Origin: Virgibacillus phasianinus
GTDB taxonomy: Bacteria; Bacillota; Bacilli; Bacillales; Amphibacillaceae
Direction: 5' to 3'
NCBI RefSeq assembly: GCF_002216775.1
Contig: NZ_CP022315.1
Span: forward strand, 2,418,001 to 2,482,000
Length of the DNA: 64,000 bases
Position numbers and translations under genes: made by a program. This document shows positions 10,555-21,230 of this stretch, piece by piece. The stretch's first letter is position 1, and the number at the start of each line of letters is the position of its first letter. A model generated the notes under the pieces. It was not told the DNA's origin and did not search any database. It saw only the letters and a list, made by a program, of their open reading frames with translations.

Positions 10555-11164
10555 TTTAGACGGAACATTAATTGATACAAACGAATTAATCATTACATCG
10601 TTTTTGCATACGTTTGAACATTTTAAAATACCAATCACCCGGGAAGAAACGCTTCCCTTTATTGGTCCAACACTAAAAGATACGTTTGATGCGGTTGATC
10701 CCGCTAAATCGGCTGAAATGATCCAGGTTTACCGTGAGCATAATTTACATCACCATGACAATTATGTTGAAGCGTATCCATATGTTGTTGAAACATTAAG
10801 ACAGTTAAAAGAAAATGATGTGAGACTGGGTATCGTGACAACCAAAATGCATGAAGGGGCAACCAGGGGACTAAAGCTTGTAGGCCTTGAAGAGTTGTTT
10901 GACACAGTCATTACACTTGACGATGTGACACATGCAAAGCCACACCCTGAGCCGATTATAAAGGCTATGAACGAGCTTGGTTCTGATGCTTCTTCGACAC
11001 TAATGGTGGGGGATAACACCCATGATATTGAGGCGGGTCAAAATGCTGGTGTTAAAACAGCTGGTGTTGCCTGGAGTATTAAGGGGAAGGAAACCTTACA
11101 AAGTCTAAATCCAACCTATATCCTAGAAGATATGCGTGACCTATTCTCCATAGCAGAGGTGTAA
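10529..11164 (+). CDS. ppaX: pyrophosphatase PpaX (HAD superfamily)
   Basis: A HAD-family phosphatase that hydrolyses pyrophosphate released by HprK when it dephosphorylates Ser-P-HPr. HAD motif I is DLDGT (9-13, nucleophile D9). Motif III and IV regions are HAKPHPEP and MVGDNTHDIEAG. The ATG at 10529 has GGAAGGAAAT upstream and overlaps the end of yvoD, implying coupling. The product is 211 residues long. Placement in the hprK operon is the main reason for preferring PpaX over a generic phosphoglycolate phosphatase. Confidence 0.93.
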   Translation: MKIHTILFDLDGTLIDTNELIITSFLHTFEHFKIPITREETLPFIGPTLKDTFDAVDPAKSAEMIQVYREHNLHHHDNYVEAYPYVVETLRQLKENDVRLGIVTTKMHEGATRGLKLVGLEELFDTVITLDDVTHAKPHPEPIIKAMNELGSDASSTLMVGDNTHDIEAGQNAGVKTAGVAWSIKGKETLQSLNPTYILEDMRDLFSIAEV

Positions 11165-11168
11165 AGGC

Positions 11169-11687
11169 ATGCGGAATACAAAGCGTTACCGAGTGGAAAA
11201 GGCTAATTCTCTCTGGCAAATCTATCAGACCGTTTCTTTTTGGAAAGTAATGAAGAATTTTTTTATTATTCAATTAGCCCGCTATACACCTTTTCTATCA
11301 ATGAAAAACTGGTTGTATCGGACTTTTTTAAGAATGAAGGTCGGGGATAAAACAGCTTTTGCGCTTATGGTAATGCCGGACATCATGTTTCCTGAAAAAA
11401 TTACGATTGGAACAAATGTGATTGTTGGTTATAATACAACGATTTTGGCACATGAGTATATGATTAATGAATACCGGATTGGGAATGTCACAATTGGTGA
11501 TAATGTTATGATAGGTGCTAATTCAACGATCCTTCCTGGTGTCACAATAGGTGACCGCGCGATTGTGTCTGCGGGATCGTTGGTTCATAAGGATGTTCCA
11601 GAAGGCTGCTTTGTTGGCGGGAACCCGATGAAACTAATTTACACAGAAGAGGAAATGGAAAAAAGGTCGTCAGACGACATATTTTAA
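11169..11687 (+). CDS. yvoF: hexapeptide-repeat acyltransferase YvoF
   Basis: A 172-residue left-handed beta-helix acyltransferase. Hexapeptide repeats such as ITIGTNVIVG, VTIGDNVMIGANS and VTIGDRAIVSAGS are seen from about residue 75 to 150, with an N-terminal helical part. It lies 4 nt after ppaX as the last gene of the hprK operon, like B. subtilis YvoF. The acceptor is unknown; O-acetylation of a sugar or cell-wall compound is the usual guess. Confidence 0.85.
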   Translation: MRNTKRYRVEKANSLWQIYQTVSFWKVMKNFFIIQLARYTPFLSMKNWLYRTFLRMKVGDKTAFALMVMPDIMFPEKITIGTNVIVGYNTTILAHEYMINEYRIGNVTIGDNVMIGANSTILPGVTIGDRAIVSAGSLVHKDVPEGCFVGGNPMKLIYTEEEMEKRSSDDIF

Positions 11688-11704
11688 CTGATAAGAATAT
11701 ATAA

Positions 11705-11815
11705 AATATGTCTAGCCCAGCGCCAGAAGCCACCTTCATAAGCAATGGACACCACGAACGCCAATTTACTGTCCCTTGCTTATGTGTCCGCTTCTAGACG
11801 GAGCGCCCTGAGATT
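11705..11815. repeat. long imperfect extragenic palindrome
   Basis: The left part with CCAGCGCCAGAAGC and ATAAGCAATGGAC folds back on the right part with GTCCCTTGCTTAT, GCTTCTAGAC and GGAGCGCC, forming a long interrupted hairpin. It starts with GTCTAGC, a form typical of extragenic repeats in Bacillaceae. It separates the hprK operon from glpP and could end transcription there, although no T-run follows. Only one copy is in the window. Confidence 0.5.
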
Positions 11816-11840
11816 TTCTAACTCGAGGAGGTCGAAATAA

Positions 11841-12380
11841 TTGAAATTGCCATCTGGTGTACTGCCAGCCGTTCGCTCCATGAAAGATTTTGATAAGGCA
11901 TTAGAGTCGAAACATGGTATGATAGTTCTTTTGGAAACACGCTTATCCCAATTGAAAAGCTTGGTTGCCTACGCTCATCGTGCGGACAAAAAGGTAATCA
12001 TTCATTTTGACCTAATTCAAGGGTTGAAAACAGATGAATATGGAATGGAGTATATCTTACGTGAGATCAAACCCGATGGAATTATTTCTACAAGAGGTAA
12101 TGTCATTGGATTGGCAAAGAAACAGCATATATTGGCGATTCAACGCGTTTTTTTACTGGACAGTCTAGCGATTGAACATAATCAAACACTAATTGAACGA
12201 ATTAAACCAGATTGTATTGAGGTACTTCCTGGTTTGATACCTGAGTTTATTGAAAACTTTTCAAAAAAAACGAAAACACCAGTAATTGCCGGTGGGCTTA
12301 TAACCGATAGCAAAGAAGTGGAAGACGCATTAGCGGCAGGAGCGGTTGCGGTCTCAACGTCAAAAACGGATTTATGGTAA
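11841..12380 (+). CDS. glpP: glycerol uptake operon antiterminator GlpP
   Basis: GlpP binds glycerol-3-phosphate and the leader RNA of glp transcripts, letting polymerase pass a terminator. The 179-residue length is normal. The (beta/alpha) barrel-like fold ends with the family motif VIAGGLITDSKEVEDALAAG. The TTG start follows GAGGAGG. glpD is 281 nt downstream and carries the expected GlpP-type leader terminator. glpF and glpK, which separate glpP and glpD in B. subtilis, are absent here. Confidence 0.95.
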   Translation: MKLPSGVLPAVRSMKDFDKALESKHGMIVLLETRLSQLKSLVAYAHRADKKVIIHFDLIQGLKTDEYGMEYILREIKPDGIISTRGNVIGLAKKQHILAIQRVFLLDSLAIEHNQTLIERIKPDCIEVLPGLIPEFIENFSKKTKTPVIAGGLITDSKEVEDALAAGAVAVSTSKTDLW

Positions 12381-12413
12381 AGGTTGAAGCATTTTTTCAG
12401 TAGGGGTAAACAA

Positions 12414-12442
12414 TTTACTTTAATTAAAACGATTTCTATGAT
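12414..12442 (+). promoter_or_regulatory. sigma-A promoter of glpD
   Basis: The -35 is TTTACT (12414-12419), the spacer is 17 nt and the -10 is TATGAT (12437-12442). It would start a leader of about 210 nt that contains the GlpP-responsive terminator. Confidence 0.75.
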
Positions 12443-12482
12443 AAGATGTATTTAAGTTAATAATTTGGTCGGAGAAATGGAG

Positions 12483-12534
12483 AAACCGCAAAACACTAAT
12501 GGTATGTGGACATTAGTTTGTTTTGTGGTTTTTT
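12483..12534 (+). promoter_or_regulatory. GlpP-controlled leader terminator of glpD
   Basis: AAACCGCAAAACACTAATG at 12483-12501 pairs with CATTAG at 12511-12516 and the following TTTGTTTTGTGGTTT (to 12531), followed by T residues. It stands between the glpD promoter and its start codon. This is the arrangement used by GlpP antitermination in B. subtilis, so I read it as an attenuator rather than an operon end. Confidence 0.85.
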
Positions 12535-12661
12535 ATTGTCTGGATTTAATTTGCATTTTTCTTTCTCGCAGGCCGTATACGAAAAAATACATGAATTATG
12601 TGTTTTTCGGGTAATTGTATAGTAGGAGAATTATTATTTCAGGTTTAGGAGTGAGTGGAAA

Positions 12662-14323
12662 ATGACCGTATTTTCAAGTTATAAGCGAAACGAAATATAT
12701 AAGGAAATAACAAAGCAGCAACTGGATGTCCTTGTAATTGGTGGTGGAATTACTGGTGCAGGAATTTCATTAGATGCCGCCACAAGAGGGCTTAGAACGG
12801 GTACTATAGAAATGAATGACTTTGCAGCCGGAACCTCAAGTCGCTCCACTAAACTTGTCCACGGCGGATTGCGTTATCTACAACAGTTCGAAGTGAAAAT
12901 GGTGGCAGAAGTCGGAAAAGAACGTGCGATTGTTTATGAAAATGGCCCACATGTGACAACACCAGAATGGATGATGCTGCCGTTTCATAAAGGTGGCAAT
13001 TTCGGCCCATTTACAACAAACGTTGGTTTGCGTGTCTATGATTTTCTCGCAGGTGTTAAAAGAGATGAACGCCGGAAAATGCTTAGCCCAGAAGAAGCAC
13101 TTAACAGAGAGCCGTTAATCAAAAAAGAGGATCTCAAGGGTGCTGGATATTATGTAGAATACAAAACAGATGATGCCAGATTAACGATCGAAGTTATGAA
13201 AAAAGCCGTGCAAAGTGGGGCACATGTAATTAATTATACAAAAGCAGTTGATTTCATATACAATGATGATCAAAAAATAATTGGTGTTATTGCACAGGAC
13301 CAACTGACTGGCGAAAAAATGAAGATATACGCAAAAAAAATTGTGAATGCTGGTGGTCCGTGGGTTGATGACTTACGAGAAATTGACGGATCAAAAAAAG
13401 GCAAAACCCTTCATTTAACAAAGGGAGTTCATCTTGTCTTTTCAAACGAACAATTTCCACTTCAGCAGGCAATTTATTTTGATGCGCCAGATGGCCGGAT
13501 GATATTTGCTATCCCAAGAGATAACAAAACATATGTTGGAACAACAGATACCACTTATGAAGGTGATATTGAACATCCTACCATGACCGAGGATGACCGT
13601 GATTACCTCGTGAAAGCAATTAATTATATGTTCCCTTCACTCGGAATTACAAATGAGCATGTCGAGTCAAGCTGGGCTGGATTACGTCCATTAATACAAG
13701 AAGAAGGAAAAAGTCCGGATGAAATTTCACGTAAAGATGAAATATTTATCTCTGATTCTGGTCTAATTTCCATGGCTGGCGGAAAACTAACCGGTTATCG
13801 GAAAATGGCTGAACATGCTGTTAACACAGTTGTTGATCAGTTAAAAAGAGAAGAACAGATAATTTACACGAAGTCCCAAACTCACGACCTGCGAATTTCT
13901 GGTGGCGAAGTTGGCGGTTCAAAAGGATTCGCTGAATTTAAAAAACAAAAAATTGCCGAGGCAGTTGGTAAAGGGATATCAGAAGAAACAGCACAATTGC
14001 TTGTTCAAAAATATGGTTCAAATACTGACGTGCTGCTTTCCTTGTATGAAAATAAACAAAAGGAAGCAAATGTAGCAAACATTGATCCCCTCGTATTTGC
14101 CCAGCTTCTGTATGGAATTGAACAGGAATTAGTGTATAAACCAGTTGATTTCTTTATTCGCAGAACTGGGGCACTTTATTTCGATATTAACTGGGTTCGT
14201 GAACATAAAGACGCTGTAATTGATTATATGGCCGATACATTTAAATGGTCTGCGGAACAAAAACAGGAATACATTGCTGAACTGGAAAAATTATTGCACG
14301 AAGCAGTAACCCCTGAAAAATAA
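12662..14323 (+). CDS. glpD: aerobic glycerol-3-phosphate dehydrogenase
   Basis: A membrane-associated FAD enzyme that oxidises glycerol-3-phosphate to dihydroxyacetone phosphate and passes electrons to menaquinone. The 553-residue length is usual. The FAD-binding motif VIGGGITGAGISLDAATRG lies near 25-43. Further family motifs are SSRSTKLVHGGLRYLQ and SMAGGKLTGYRKMAE. GAGTGAG precedes the ATG. Expression depends on the GlpP leader terminator upstream. Confidence 0.97.
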   Translation: MTVFSSYKRNEIYKEITKQQLDVLVIGGGITGAGISLDAATRGLRTGTIEMNDFAAGTSSRSTKLVHGGLRYLQQFEVKMVAEVGKERAIVYENGPHVTTPEWMMLPFHKGGNFGPFTTNVGLRVYDFLAGVKRDERRKMLSPEEALNREPLIKKEDLKGAGYYVEYKTDDARLTIEVMKKAVQSGAHVINYTKAVDFIYNDDQKIIGVIAQDQLTGEKMKIYAKKIVNAGGPWVDDLREIDGSKKGKTLHLTKGVHLVFSNEQFPLQQAIYFDAPDGRMIFAIPRDNKTYVGTTDTTYEGDIEHPTMTEDDRDYLVKAINYMFPSLGITNEHVESSWAGLRPLIQEEGKSPDEISRKDEIFISDSGLISMAGGKLTGYRKMAEHAVNTVVDQLKREEQIIYTKSQTHDLRISGGEVGGSKGFAEFKKQKIAEAVGKGISEETAQLLVQKYGSNTDVLLSLYENKQKEANVANIDPLVFAQLLYGIEQELVYKPVDFFIRRTGALYFDINWVREHKDAVIDYMADTFKWSAEQKQEYIAELEKLLHEAVTPEK

Positions 14324-14382
14324 TTAAAAGTGGCCTTTTGCTGCAGTTTAACGTTCTTGTTTACCATTTTCTCCCTGATAGG

Positions 14383-14489
14383 AAGAGGCTGATACAAAGG
14401 TGTATAAGCCAGAGAAAAATCCGAACTATGATTCAAAATTCTTTTATTAGATTTTGAAGTAGTTCGGATATTTTTCTTAGCTGTTTTTG
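14383..14489 (+). repeat. dispersed hairpin repeat B, copy 1
   Basis: The unit begins AGAGGCTG and contains AGAAAAATCCGAACTA pairing with TAGTTCGGATATTTTTCT. A very similar unit in the same orientation lies at 43520-43627 after another gene. The arm with TTTTTCT could end transcription after glpD. Confidence 0.75.
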
Positions 14490-14620
14490 TTAAATTTTTA
14501 TAAACTGCGACATAACTAATAATAGTAAAGAGGTTAATATAACTGAAACGTTTGACACAAAAGACGAAAAATCACAAGGTGGGAATTTTTGAACATTACT
14601 CTTCAACTAGGGTCTTACTA

Positions 14621-15322
14621 CGCAGTTGATATAAATTGCGACGTAACTAAAAGTCATGTTTGGCGCCCCGACTGCCGCTGCGGAAAAACACTGCGCTTTA
14701 CGTGGGCAGCTGATGAGCCTCCTCGAGCTGACGCTCTCCGGGGTCTTATCTAGGCTTCTGCTCCCACAGGAGTCTCCGTGTTTTTCCTTCACTAAGTTTG
14801 GGTTCTACCTATAATGTCATAACATCGATTTCTTCATTTTTCAAAAATTGTAACTGCGAGTAGTAGTCGACCCCTGCTTAGTTGATAGGCATAGGTGGGG
14901 CCCTGGAAACATAAGAAGGGCACTGAAAAAGTGGTGGATTTTAAAAAGTTTAGTTTTTCACCTTTACCTAGCATCTTGAATATACGGGGACTCCTCGAAA
15001 AAGAAAAAACACTTTTTTTTCGTGCGATGCCTATTCAGGGAAGCATTCCTTGTCCTGCGGGAAGTGAGAGATCGGCGAGACCCCGGAGGACGGCAGTTAA
15101 TGAAGCCCGACTAAAAACGCCCTTTTCGGGCAACGTCGGCTCCCCCTTGCCGGGGCAAGGAGGCTCGTCACTCGCCCTAAGGTGCGCGCAGTATATTCAA
15201 GATGCGATGATAGATCCACATATTTGTGTATTAACTATACCTTTTTCAGTTCCCTAAGCGTAAGCTCCAGGAGGCCATGAAAGCGCAGTGTTTTTTAGCA
15301 GCGGTCGCAGGGGGCCAAACGT
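14621..15322 (+). mobile_element. non-coding element with terminal inverted repeats, copy 1
   Basis: A left flank (14621-14655, starting CGCAGTTGATATAAA) is followed by a terminal repeat of about 44 nt (14656-14699, starting ATGTTTGGCGCC). Its inverted copy ends the element (15280-15322). The core holds a segment (14918-15320) that recurs at about 90% identity, by eye, in reverse orientation at 32823-33220. No transposase or credible gene is inside. It fills the glpD to TPR-gene interval and could be a miniature transposable or recombining element, or a structured RNA; the sequence does not decide. The remainder of 14324-15451 shows nothing else. Confidence 0.7.
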
Positions 15323-15383
15323 GGTTGTTTAATGATTGAAAATTTACCCATTCCAAAACTATTCTTCCTATCTATAATTCTAT

Positions 15384-15401
15384 GCTTAACTATGGTATAC
15401 T
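15384..15401 (+). promoter_or_regulatory. extended -10 promoter for the TPR gene
   Basis: TATGGTATACT carries TG-n-TATACT near 15390-15400, about 50 nt before the start codon. The -35 is poor, so the site rests on the extended -10. Confidence 0.4.
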
Positions 15402-15451
15402 TTTTCTCGGTATAGAAAAATAGCTATACGTTTTGACTTAGGGGGATACCC

Positions 15452-16447
15452 ATGCAAGATTTGAAGGAAAAAGAAAAATTAAATAATGTAATTCCTTTTA
15501 TTCCAGAAGGCAATTTTTATTTCGCAAAAGGGATAGAAGCTTTCCAACGGAGAAAATTCGATGTTGCCGTTAAATGGATGAAAAAAGCTGTTGAGGTTGC
15601 GCCTGAAGAGCCCTTATACCATTGTCAATTATCGATTGTATATACAGAAATAGGTGCCTATCATGCTGCAAATCAGTTGCTGACAAAGGTTTTACAATCC
15701 ACCGGAGATCAGTATGCGGATTGTTATTACCTGTTAGCAAATAATTATGCACATTTAGGTCTGTTAAATGATGCAAAAAAGTATGCAGAATCATACCTTA
15801 AATATGACCCCGATGGTGACTTTCATGAGGAAGCCACTAGTTTACTAGAAATGCTTGATATTGATGACGTTGAAGAAGACGATTGGGAAATGGAAGTTGA
15901 GGATGAACTGTTAATTTATCAGGAAACTGTTTTTCATCACATGGAAAGAATGGAATGGGACAAGGTTTTGCCTGTTTTAGAGGAAATGATCGTACTCTTT
16001 CCGGAGCACAAAATGATTATGCATGATTACACACAAGCAATATTCTTTAGCGGCGACCAAGAAAAGGCGATAACGATAGAACAGGATACACTAGATGAGG
16101 ATCCAAATGAATTAGGATCACATATAAACCTCGCATTATTTTATTTTAAGTGTGGCAATGAGGAATATCGACACCATATTCAGGCATTACTAAATGTATA
16201 TTCGATTCATGAACAACAAAAGTTGAAAATCGCAGCTACGCTCGCACGCACTGAATGTTATCAGGAAGCGTATAAACGATTTACAGCATTGTCAAAATCG
16301 GCTTTAAAGGGTCACCCATCGTACTATCGCTGGTATTCGATTGCGGCATATTATATCAATCTGAAAAAGAAAGCGAAGGCATTATGGGATGAGGGTTGTG
16401 CACGGCATCCCATGTTAGCAAAAGAAAATCATCCGTGTAATATGTAA
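15452..16447 (+). CDS. yvcD: TPR-repeat protein (YvcD-like)
   Basis: A 331-residue soluble protein with several tetratricopeptide-like helix pairs, clearest at about 20-55 (FYFAKGIEAFQRRKFDVAVK), 56-90 and 95-125, and again near 195-240. An acidic linker (DDVEEDDWEMEVEDE) sits around 137-152. AGGGGGAT precedes the ATG. It stands just before trxB, the same neighbourhood as yvcD in B. subtilis. TPRs mediate protein contacts; the partner is unknown. Confidence 0.75.
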   Translation: MQDLKEKEKLNNVIPFIPEGNFYFAKGIEAFQRRKFDVAVKWMKKAVEVAPEEPLYHCQLSIVYTEIGAYHAANQLLTKVLQSTGDQYADCYYLLANNYAHLGLLNDAKKYAESYLKYDPDGDFHEEATSLLEMLDIDDVEEDDWEMEVEDELLIYQETVFHHMERMEWDKVLPVLEEMIVLFPEHKMIMHDYTQAIFFSGDQEKAITIEQDTLDEDPNELGSHINLALFYFKCGNEEYRHHIQALLNVYSIHEQQKLKIAATLARTECYQEAYKRFTALSKSALKGHPSYYRWYSIAAYYINLKKKAKALWDEGCARHPMLAKENHPCNM

Positions 16448-17488
<1,041 letters not shown>

Positions 17489-17576
17489 ACACTTATTGGA
17501 AACAGTGTTAAAATAAAGTAATTACTTTTTAACGCTGTTGTAACACGTTCGAAACAATTTTGGGGTACAATATAAT

Positions 17577-17647
17577 TAACTAATTGACCCCCTTTTAATA
17601 GATAAATTAGTTTTTTGCACAGGTGAATCGCACCTGTGCCTTTTTTT
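17577..17647 (+). terminator. tandem terminators after trxB
   Basis: AACTAATT (about 17577-17584) pairs with AATTAGTT (about 17605-17612) before T6. Directly after it GCACAGGTG (17617-17625) pairs with CACCTGTGC (17631-17639) before T7. The second is a textbook terminator. A further imperfect hairpin (AACAGTGTTAAAA with TTTTAACGCTGTT, near 17501-17540) has no T-run. Confidence 0.88.
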
Positions 17648-17706
17648 GTCTAAAAATGGTTGTCCAAAGCTGTCGAACATTTACATTTAAGATTTCAAAC
17701 ATATTC

Positions 17707-17736
17707 TTGTTGGTTTGAATTTATTCATTGTATAAT
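17707..17736 (+). promoter_or_regulatory. promoter of the yvcI-rapZ-yvcK-whiA-crh operon
   Basis: The -35 is TTGTTG (17707-17712), the spacer 18 nt and the -10 TATAAT (17731-17736). The nearest gene start is about 100 nt downstream. Confidence 0.6.
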
Positions 17737-17838
17737 AGGTGTAGTCTGTTTATAAATTTTTGCTATTGACTGAACACATTTAAAGGAAATAGTGAGTCGC
17801 TTTGACCGGGCAAATGTCCCATAAAAGGAAGAGATGTT

Positions 17839-18303
17839 ATGCAACGAGTTACCAATTGTATTTTAATTCATGATAATGAGATATTATTACTTAAAAAACC
17901 AAGGCGCGGGTGGTATGCCATCCCGGGTGGAAAGATGGAACAAGGTGAGTCCATTAAAGAATCAGTAATGCGTGAATATCGTGAAGAGACAGCATTACAT
18001 TTACGTAATCCTGAGCTTGCCGGAGTGTTTACATTTACTATTCATAATGAGGGAGAGCTGATTCAGGAATGGATGATGTTTACGTTTATTTGCCATACCT
18101 CCAAAGGTATGCTGACTGAACATTGCAATGAGGGAGTCCTCGAGTGGGTACCGCAAGAAAAAGTGAAGGGGTTACCCATGGCGGAAGGGGATAGGAAAAT
18201 ATTTGAGCATGTCTTAACAAAAAGCAGTATCCTATATGGGTCCTTTTCTTACACTAATGACTATGAATTGCTGGATACACGCTTAGATCCATTTATACGA
18301 TAA
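17839..18303 (+). CDS. yvcI: Nudix hydrolase (YvcI-like, 8-oxo-dGTP diphosphatase family)
   Basis: A 154-residue Nudix hydrolase. The Nudix box (GX5EX7REUXEEXGU) is seen at about 30-52 as PGGKMEQGE followed by [10 protein letters not shown]. The family cleaves nucleoside diphosphates linked to another group; the real substrate cannot be read from the sequence. It heads an operon with rapZ 13 nt downstream, as in B. subtilis. Confidence 0.9.
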   Translation: MQRVTNCILIHDNEILLLKKPRRGWYAIPGGKMEQGESIKESVMREYREETALHLRNPELAGVFTFTIHNEGELIQEWMMFTFICHTSKGMLTEHCNEGVLEWVPQEKVKGLPMAEGDRKIFEHVLTKSSILYGSFSYTNDYELLDTRLDPFIR

Positions 18304-18316
18304 AGGAGGTTGCGCG

Positions 18317-19207
18317 ATGCCAGAGATTGAACAAGAAACAAAACTAGTGATAATTACAGGAATGTCTGGTGCAGGTAAAACGGTCGCAGTGCAGAGCTTT
18401 GAAGATTTAGGGTATTATTGTGTCGATAACCTTCCACCTGCACTATTACCAAAGTTTCTCGAATTAATGCGCGACGCCACCAACAATATTCGGAAAGTGG
18501 CTCTTGTCATGGATTTACGAGGACGGGAATTTTTCGACTCCCTATTTGACGCGCTCGATGTTCTTGGTGAACAGGACTGGTTACATGAACACATCTTATT
18601 TTTAGATGCAAAGAATGAAGAATTAGTAACCAGATACAAAGAAACAAGACGATCCCACCCTTTAGCTGTTGGCGGGTTGCCTCTTGATGGAATTATGCAG
18701 GAGCGGGTAATTATTGATGAGTTGCGCGGAAGAGCGCAACGTATTATTGATACAACTAACCTAAAGCCAAGGGAGCTGCGGGAAAAAATATTAAAGGCGT
18801 ACACGGATGATAAACAGGAAATTTTTTCTGTACACATGGTTTCGTTTGGCTTTAAATATGGTGTTCCAATCGATGCGGATTTAATGTTTGATGTCCGTTT
18901 CTTGCCGAATCCGCATTATGTTACACATATGCAGCCGTTAACTGGCTTAAACCCGGAGGTATCCTCCTACGTCTTTAAGTGGTCAGATACACAAAAGTTT
19001 AATGAGAAAGTGCTCGATTTACTGCAATTTATGCTTCCACAATATAAAAAAGAAGGTAAATCACAATTAGTTGTAGCGATTGGCTGCACCGGTGGACAGC
19101 ATAGGTCAGTAGCAATTGCTGAATACTTTGCTAAAAAACTATCATCCAATTATATTACACATATCAGCCATCGGGATATTGACAAAAGAAAAGGAAAGTC
19201 CTCATGA
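18317..19207 (+). CDS. rapZ: RNase adapter/nucleotide-binding protein RapZ (YvcJ)
   Basis: A P-loop protein of 296 residues with GMSGAGKT (15-22), a DLRGREFF motif and the conserved C-terminal [12 protein letters not shown] (about 254-265). In E. coli RapZ adapts a small RNA to RNase E; the Bacillus homologue YvcJ hydrolyses nucleotides and affects competence. The stop overlaps yvcK by 4 nt (ATGA), so translation is probably coupled. Confidence 0.95.
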   Translation: MPEIEQETKLVIITGMSGAGKTVAVQSFEDLGYYCVDNLPPALLPKFLELMRDATNNIRKVALVMDLRGREFFDSLFDALDVLGEQDWLHEHILFLDAKNEELVTRYKETRRSHPLAVGGLPLDGIMQERVIIDELRGRAQRIIDTTNLKPRELREKILKAYTDDKQEIFSVHMVSFGFKYGVPIDADLMFDVRFLPNPHYVTHMQPLTGLNPEVSSYVFKWSDTQKFNEKVLDLLQFMLPQYKKEGKSQLVVAIGCTGGQHRSVAIAEYFAKKLSSNYITHISHRDIDKRKGKSS

Positions 19208-20166
19208 CGGAAGAGAACCTTCCAAAAGTAGTGGTTATTGGTGGGGGAACAGGTATGCCTGTATTATTAAGGGGATTAAAGGACCTGCCCATCGAATTAG
19301 CTGCATTAGTAACCGTTTCCGATGATGGCGGAAGTACGGGCAGATTACGTAATGATATGGCTATACCAGCACCGGGTGATATTCGAAACGTCATAGCGGC
19401 GCTGTCGGATGCTGAACCACTGCTGCTGGAACTCTTTCAGCATCGTTTTGTAAATGGCGGTGGTCTCATTGGTCACTCAATGGGAAACCTCCTGCTTGCA
19501 GCTATGACCTCCATAACTGGAAATTTCTACACGGGGATAAAAGAGATATCCCGTGTGTTTAACGTAAAGGGAGAAGTTTATCCGATTTCAAATGAAAACT
19601 TAACGCTTCATGCCGAGATGGAGGATGGGACTACCATAATCGGCGAGTCAAGCATTCCACTTGCGAACAAACGAATCAAACGTGTTTTCTTGGGCCCGGA
19701 CGATATTACTCCATTGCCTAATGCAATCCATGCTATAGAAAAAGCTGATTTAATCGTTGTTTCTCCCGGCAGCTTATATACGAGTATTCTGCCGAACATG
19801 ATTATTCCTAAGATTGATAAGGCAATCCGTTCATCAAAAGGGAAAGTAGTCTATGTTTGTAATGTGATGACACAGGCAGGTGAGACAACGGGCTATACAG
19901 CATCTGAACATGTGCAGGCAATTATTGACCATGTTGGAGAGGGCTGCCTTGATTCAATTATCGTACACAATGAGCCCATTATAAAAAAGGTTCGGGAACT
20001 TTATGCGGAAGAAAACGCGGAACCTGTTGTTTATGATACGGATCGCCTTCTTGAAACTGGGATAAGTATAATTGAAGGTGATATCATAAACTATGATCAA
20101 ACAACGATAAGACATGATACACATAAAATTGCTAAATTATTATTATCCATTCTTCATGAACGGTAG
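19204..20166 (+). CDS. yvcK: gluconeogenesis factor YvcK/MgfK
   Basis: A 320-residue CofD-like protein. The nucleotide-sugar binding loop is [16 protein letters not shown] (10-25), followed by [12 protein letters not shown]. The family is needed for growth on gluconeogenic carbon and for cell shape in B. subtilis. It overlaps rapZ by 4 nt and is followed by whiA, the standard conserved trio. Confidence 0.95.
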   Translation: MTEENLPKVVVIGGGTGMPVLLRGLKDLPIELAALVTVSDDGGSTGRLRNDMAIPAPGDIRNVIAALSDAEPLLLELFQHRFVNGGGLIGHSMGNLLLAAMTSITGNFYTGIKEISRVFNVKGEVYPISNENLTLHAEMEDGTTIIGESSIPLANKRIKRVFLGPDDITPLPNAIHAIEKADLIVVSPGSLYTSILPNMIIPKIDKAIRSSKGKVVYVCNVMTQAGETTGYTASEHVQAIIDHVGEGCLDSIIVHNEPIIKKVRELYAEENAEPVVYDTDRLLETGISIIEGDIINYDQTTIRHDTHKIAKLLLSILHER

Positions 20167-20199
20167 AAGGATTTATTTTGATAAAGGGAGGTGACCAAG

Positions 20200-21150
20200 T
20201 TGTCCTTTGCGTCTGAAATTAAGAAAGAATTAACTGCCATTGAAGTTGACTCCTGCTGCACATTTGCAGAGCTTTCGGCATTGATTCGAATGAACGGGGT
20301 TATCTCTGTATCAAAGCAGGAATATCTACTTGATGTGCAAACAGAAAATGCGGCAATTGCCAGAAGGATTTATACATTAATTAAATCTCAGTATGATTTT
20401 CCAGTGGAATTATTAGTTAGACGCAAAATGAAACTGAAAAAAAATAACGTCTATATTGTTCGGATGAAAGAGGACGTTCGAAAGTTATTATCTGATCTTG
20501 ATATTTTACAGGAATCTTACACATTTGTTCGAAGTATATCAAAATCATATGTAAAAAAATCCTGCTGTAAGAAGGCTTATTTGCGGGGAGCATTTCTTGC
20601 AGGTGGGTCAATCAATAATCCGGAAACTTCTTCTTACCATTTAGAAATATTCAACTTTTATCAGGAGCATAATGAAGCTTTATGTGATTTATTAAACAAA
20701 TTCAACCTCAAAGCCCGAAAACTGGAACGAAAGACCGGTTATATTACCTATATCAAAGAGGCAGAAAAAATTACGGAGTTTCTTAGTATAATTGGAGCAC
20801 ATAATGCATTATTTAAATTTGAAGACGTTCGTATTGTCCGTGATATGCGCAACTCTGTTAATCGAATTGTAAACTGTGAGACAGCAAATTTAAATAAAAC
20901 GATAGGCGCAGCCTTTAGACAAATAGAAAATATTAAATTGATTGATCGAACAGTTGGCTTGGATGTACTGCCTGAAAAGTTAAAGGAAATCGCTGAGCTG
21001 CGGGTTCAGCATGAGGATATTACATTAAAAGAGCTTGGTGAATTGGTTTCCACAGGGAAGATATCGAAATCCGGTGTTAATCATCGACTGAAAAAAATAG
21101 ATGAGTATGCCGATAAACTGCGAAACGGGGAAGAAGGAATAATGCAATAA
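20200..21150 (+). CDS. whiA: DNA-binding protein WhiA
   Basis: WhiA has a degenerate LAGLIDADG homing-endonuclease fold plus a C-terminal helix-turn-helix. In Bacillus it affects division and chromosome segregation. The AAGGGAGG ribosome site (20184-20190) puts the start at the TTG of 20200, giving [11 protein letters not shown], the usual N-terminus. A GTG at 20191 abuts the ribosome site and is rejected. The [11 protein letters not shown] motif near 125 and the C-terminal [12 protein letters not shown] are as expected. The product has 316 residues. Confidence 0.96.
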   Translation: MSFASEIKKELTAIEVDSCCTFAELSALIRMNGVISVSKQEYLLDVQTENAAIARRIYTLIKSQYDFPVELLVRRKMKLKKNNVYIVRMKEDVRKLLSDLDILQESYTFVRSISKSYVKKSCCKKAYLRGAFLAGGSINNPETSSYHLEIFNFYQEHNEALCDLLNKFNLKARKLERKTGYITYIKEAEKITEFLSIIGAHNALFKFEDVRIVRDMRNSVNRIVNCETANLNKTIGAAFRQIENIKLIDRTVGLDVLPEKLKEIAELRVQHEDITLKELGELVSTGKISKSGVNHRLKKIDEYADKLRNGEEGIMQ

Positions 21151-21230
21151 AGAAATAGTAACGCAAATGTAAGTTTGCGTGCTATTCGCAGAATAAATGA
21201 ATACGCTTACAAAAAGAAGGGGTGGTAATT

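Noticed and set aside
14895-15257. Open frame of up to 120 codons inside repeat copy 1, with a similar frame in copy 2 (32877-33113, minus strand)
   Set aside because: The two translations are alike, but of the base changes I could compare within the shared frame about seven alter the amino acid and only two are silent. Neither has a ribosome site. The likeness comes from the DNA repeat, not from protein selection.
17501-17540. Hairpin AACAGTGTTAAAA/TTTTAACGCTGTT as the trxB terminator
   Set aside because: No T-run follows the stem; the two hairpins further on fit better.
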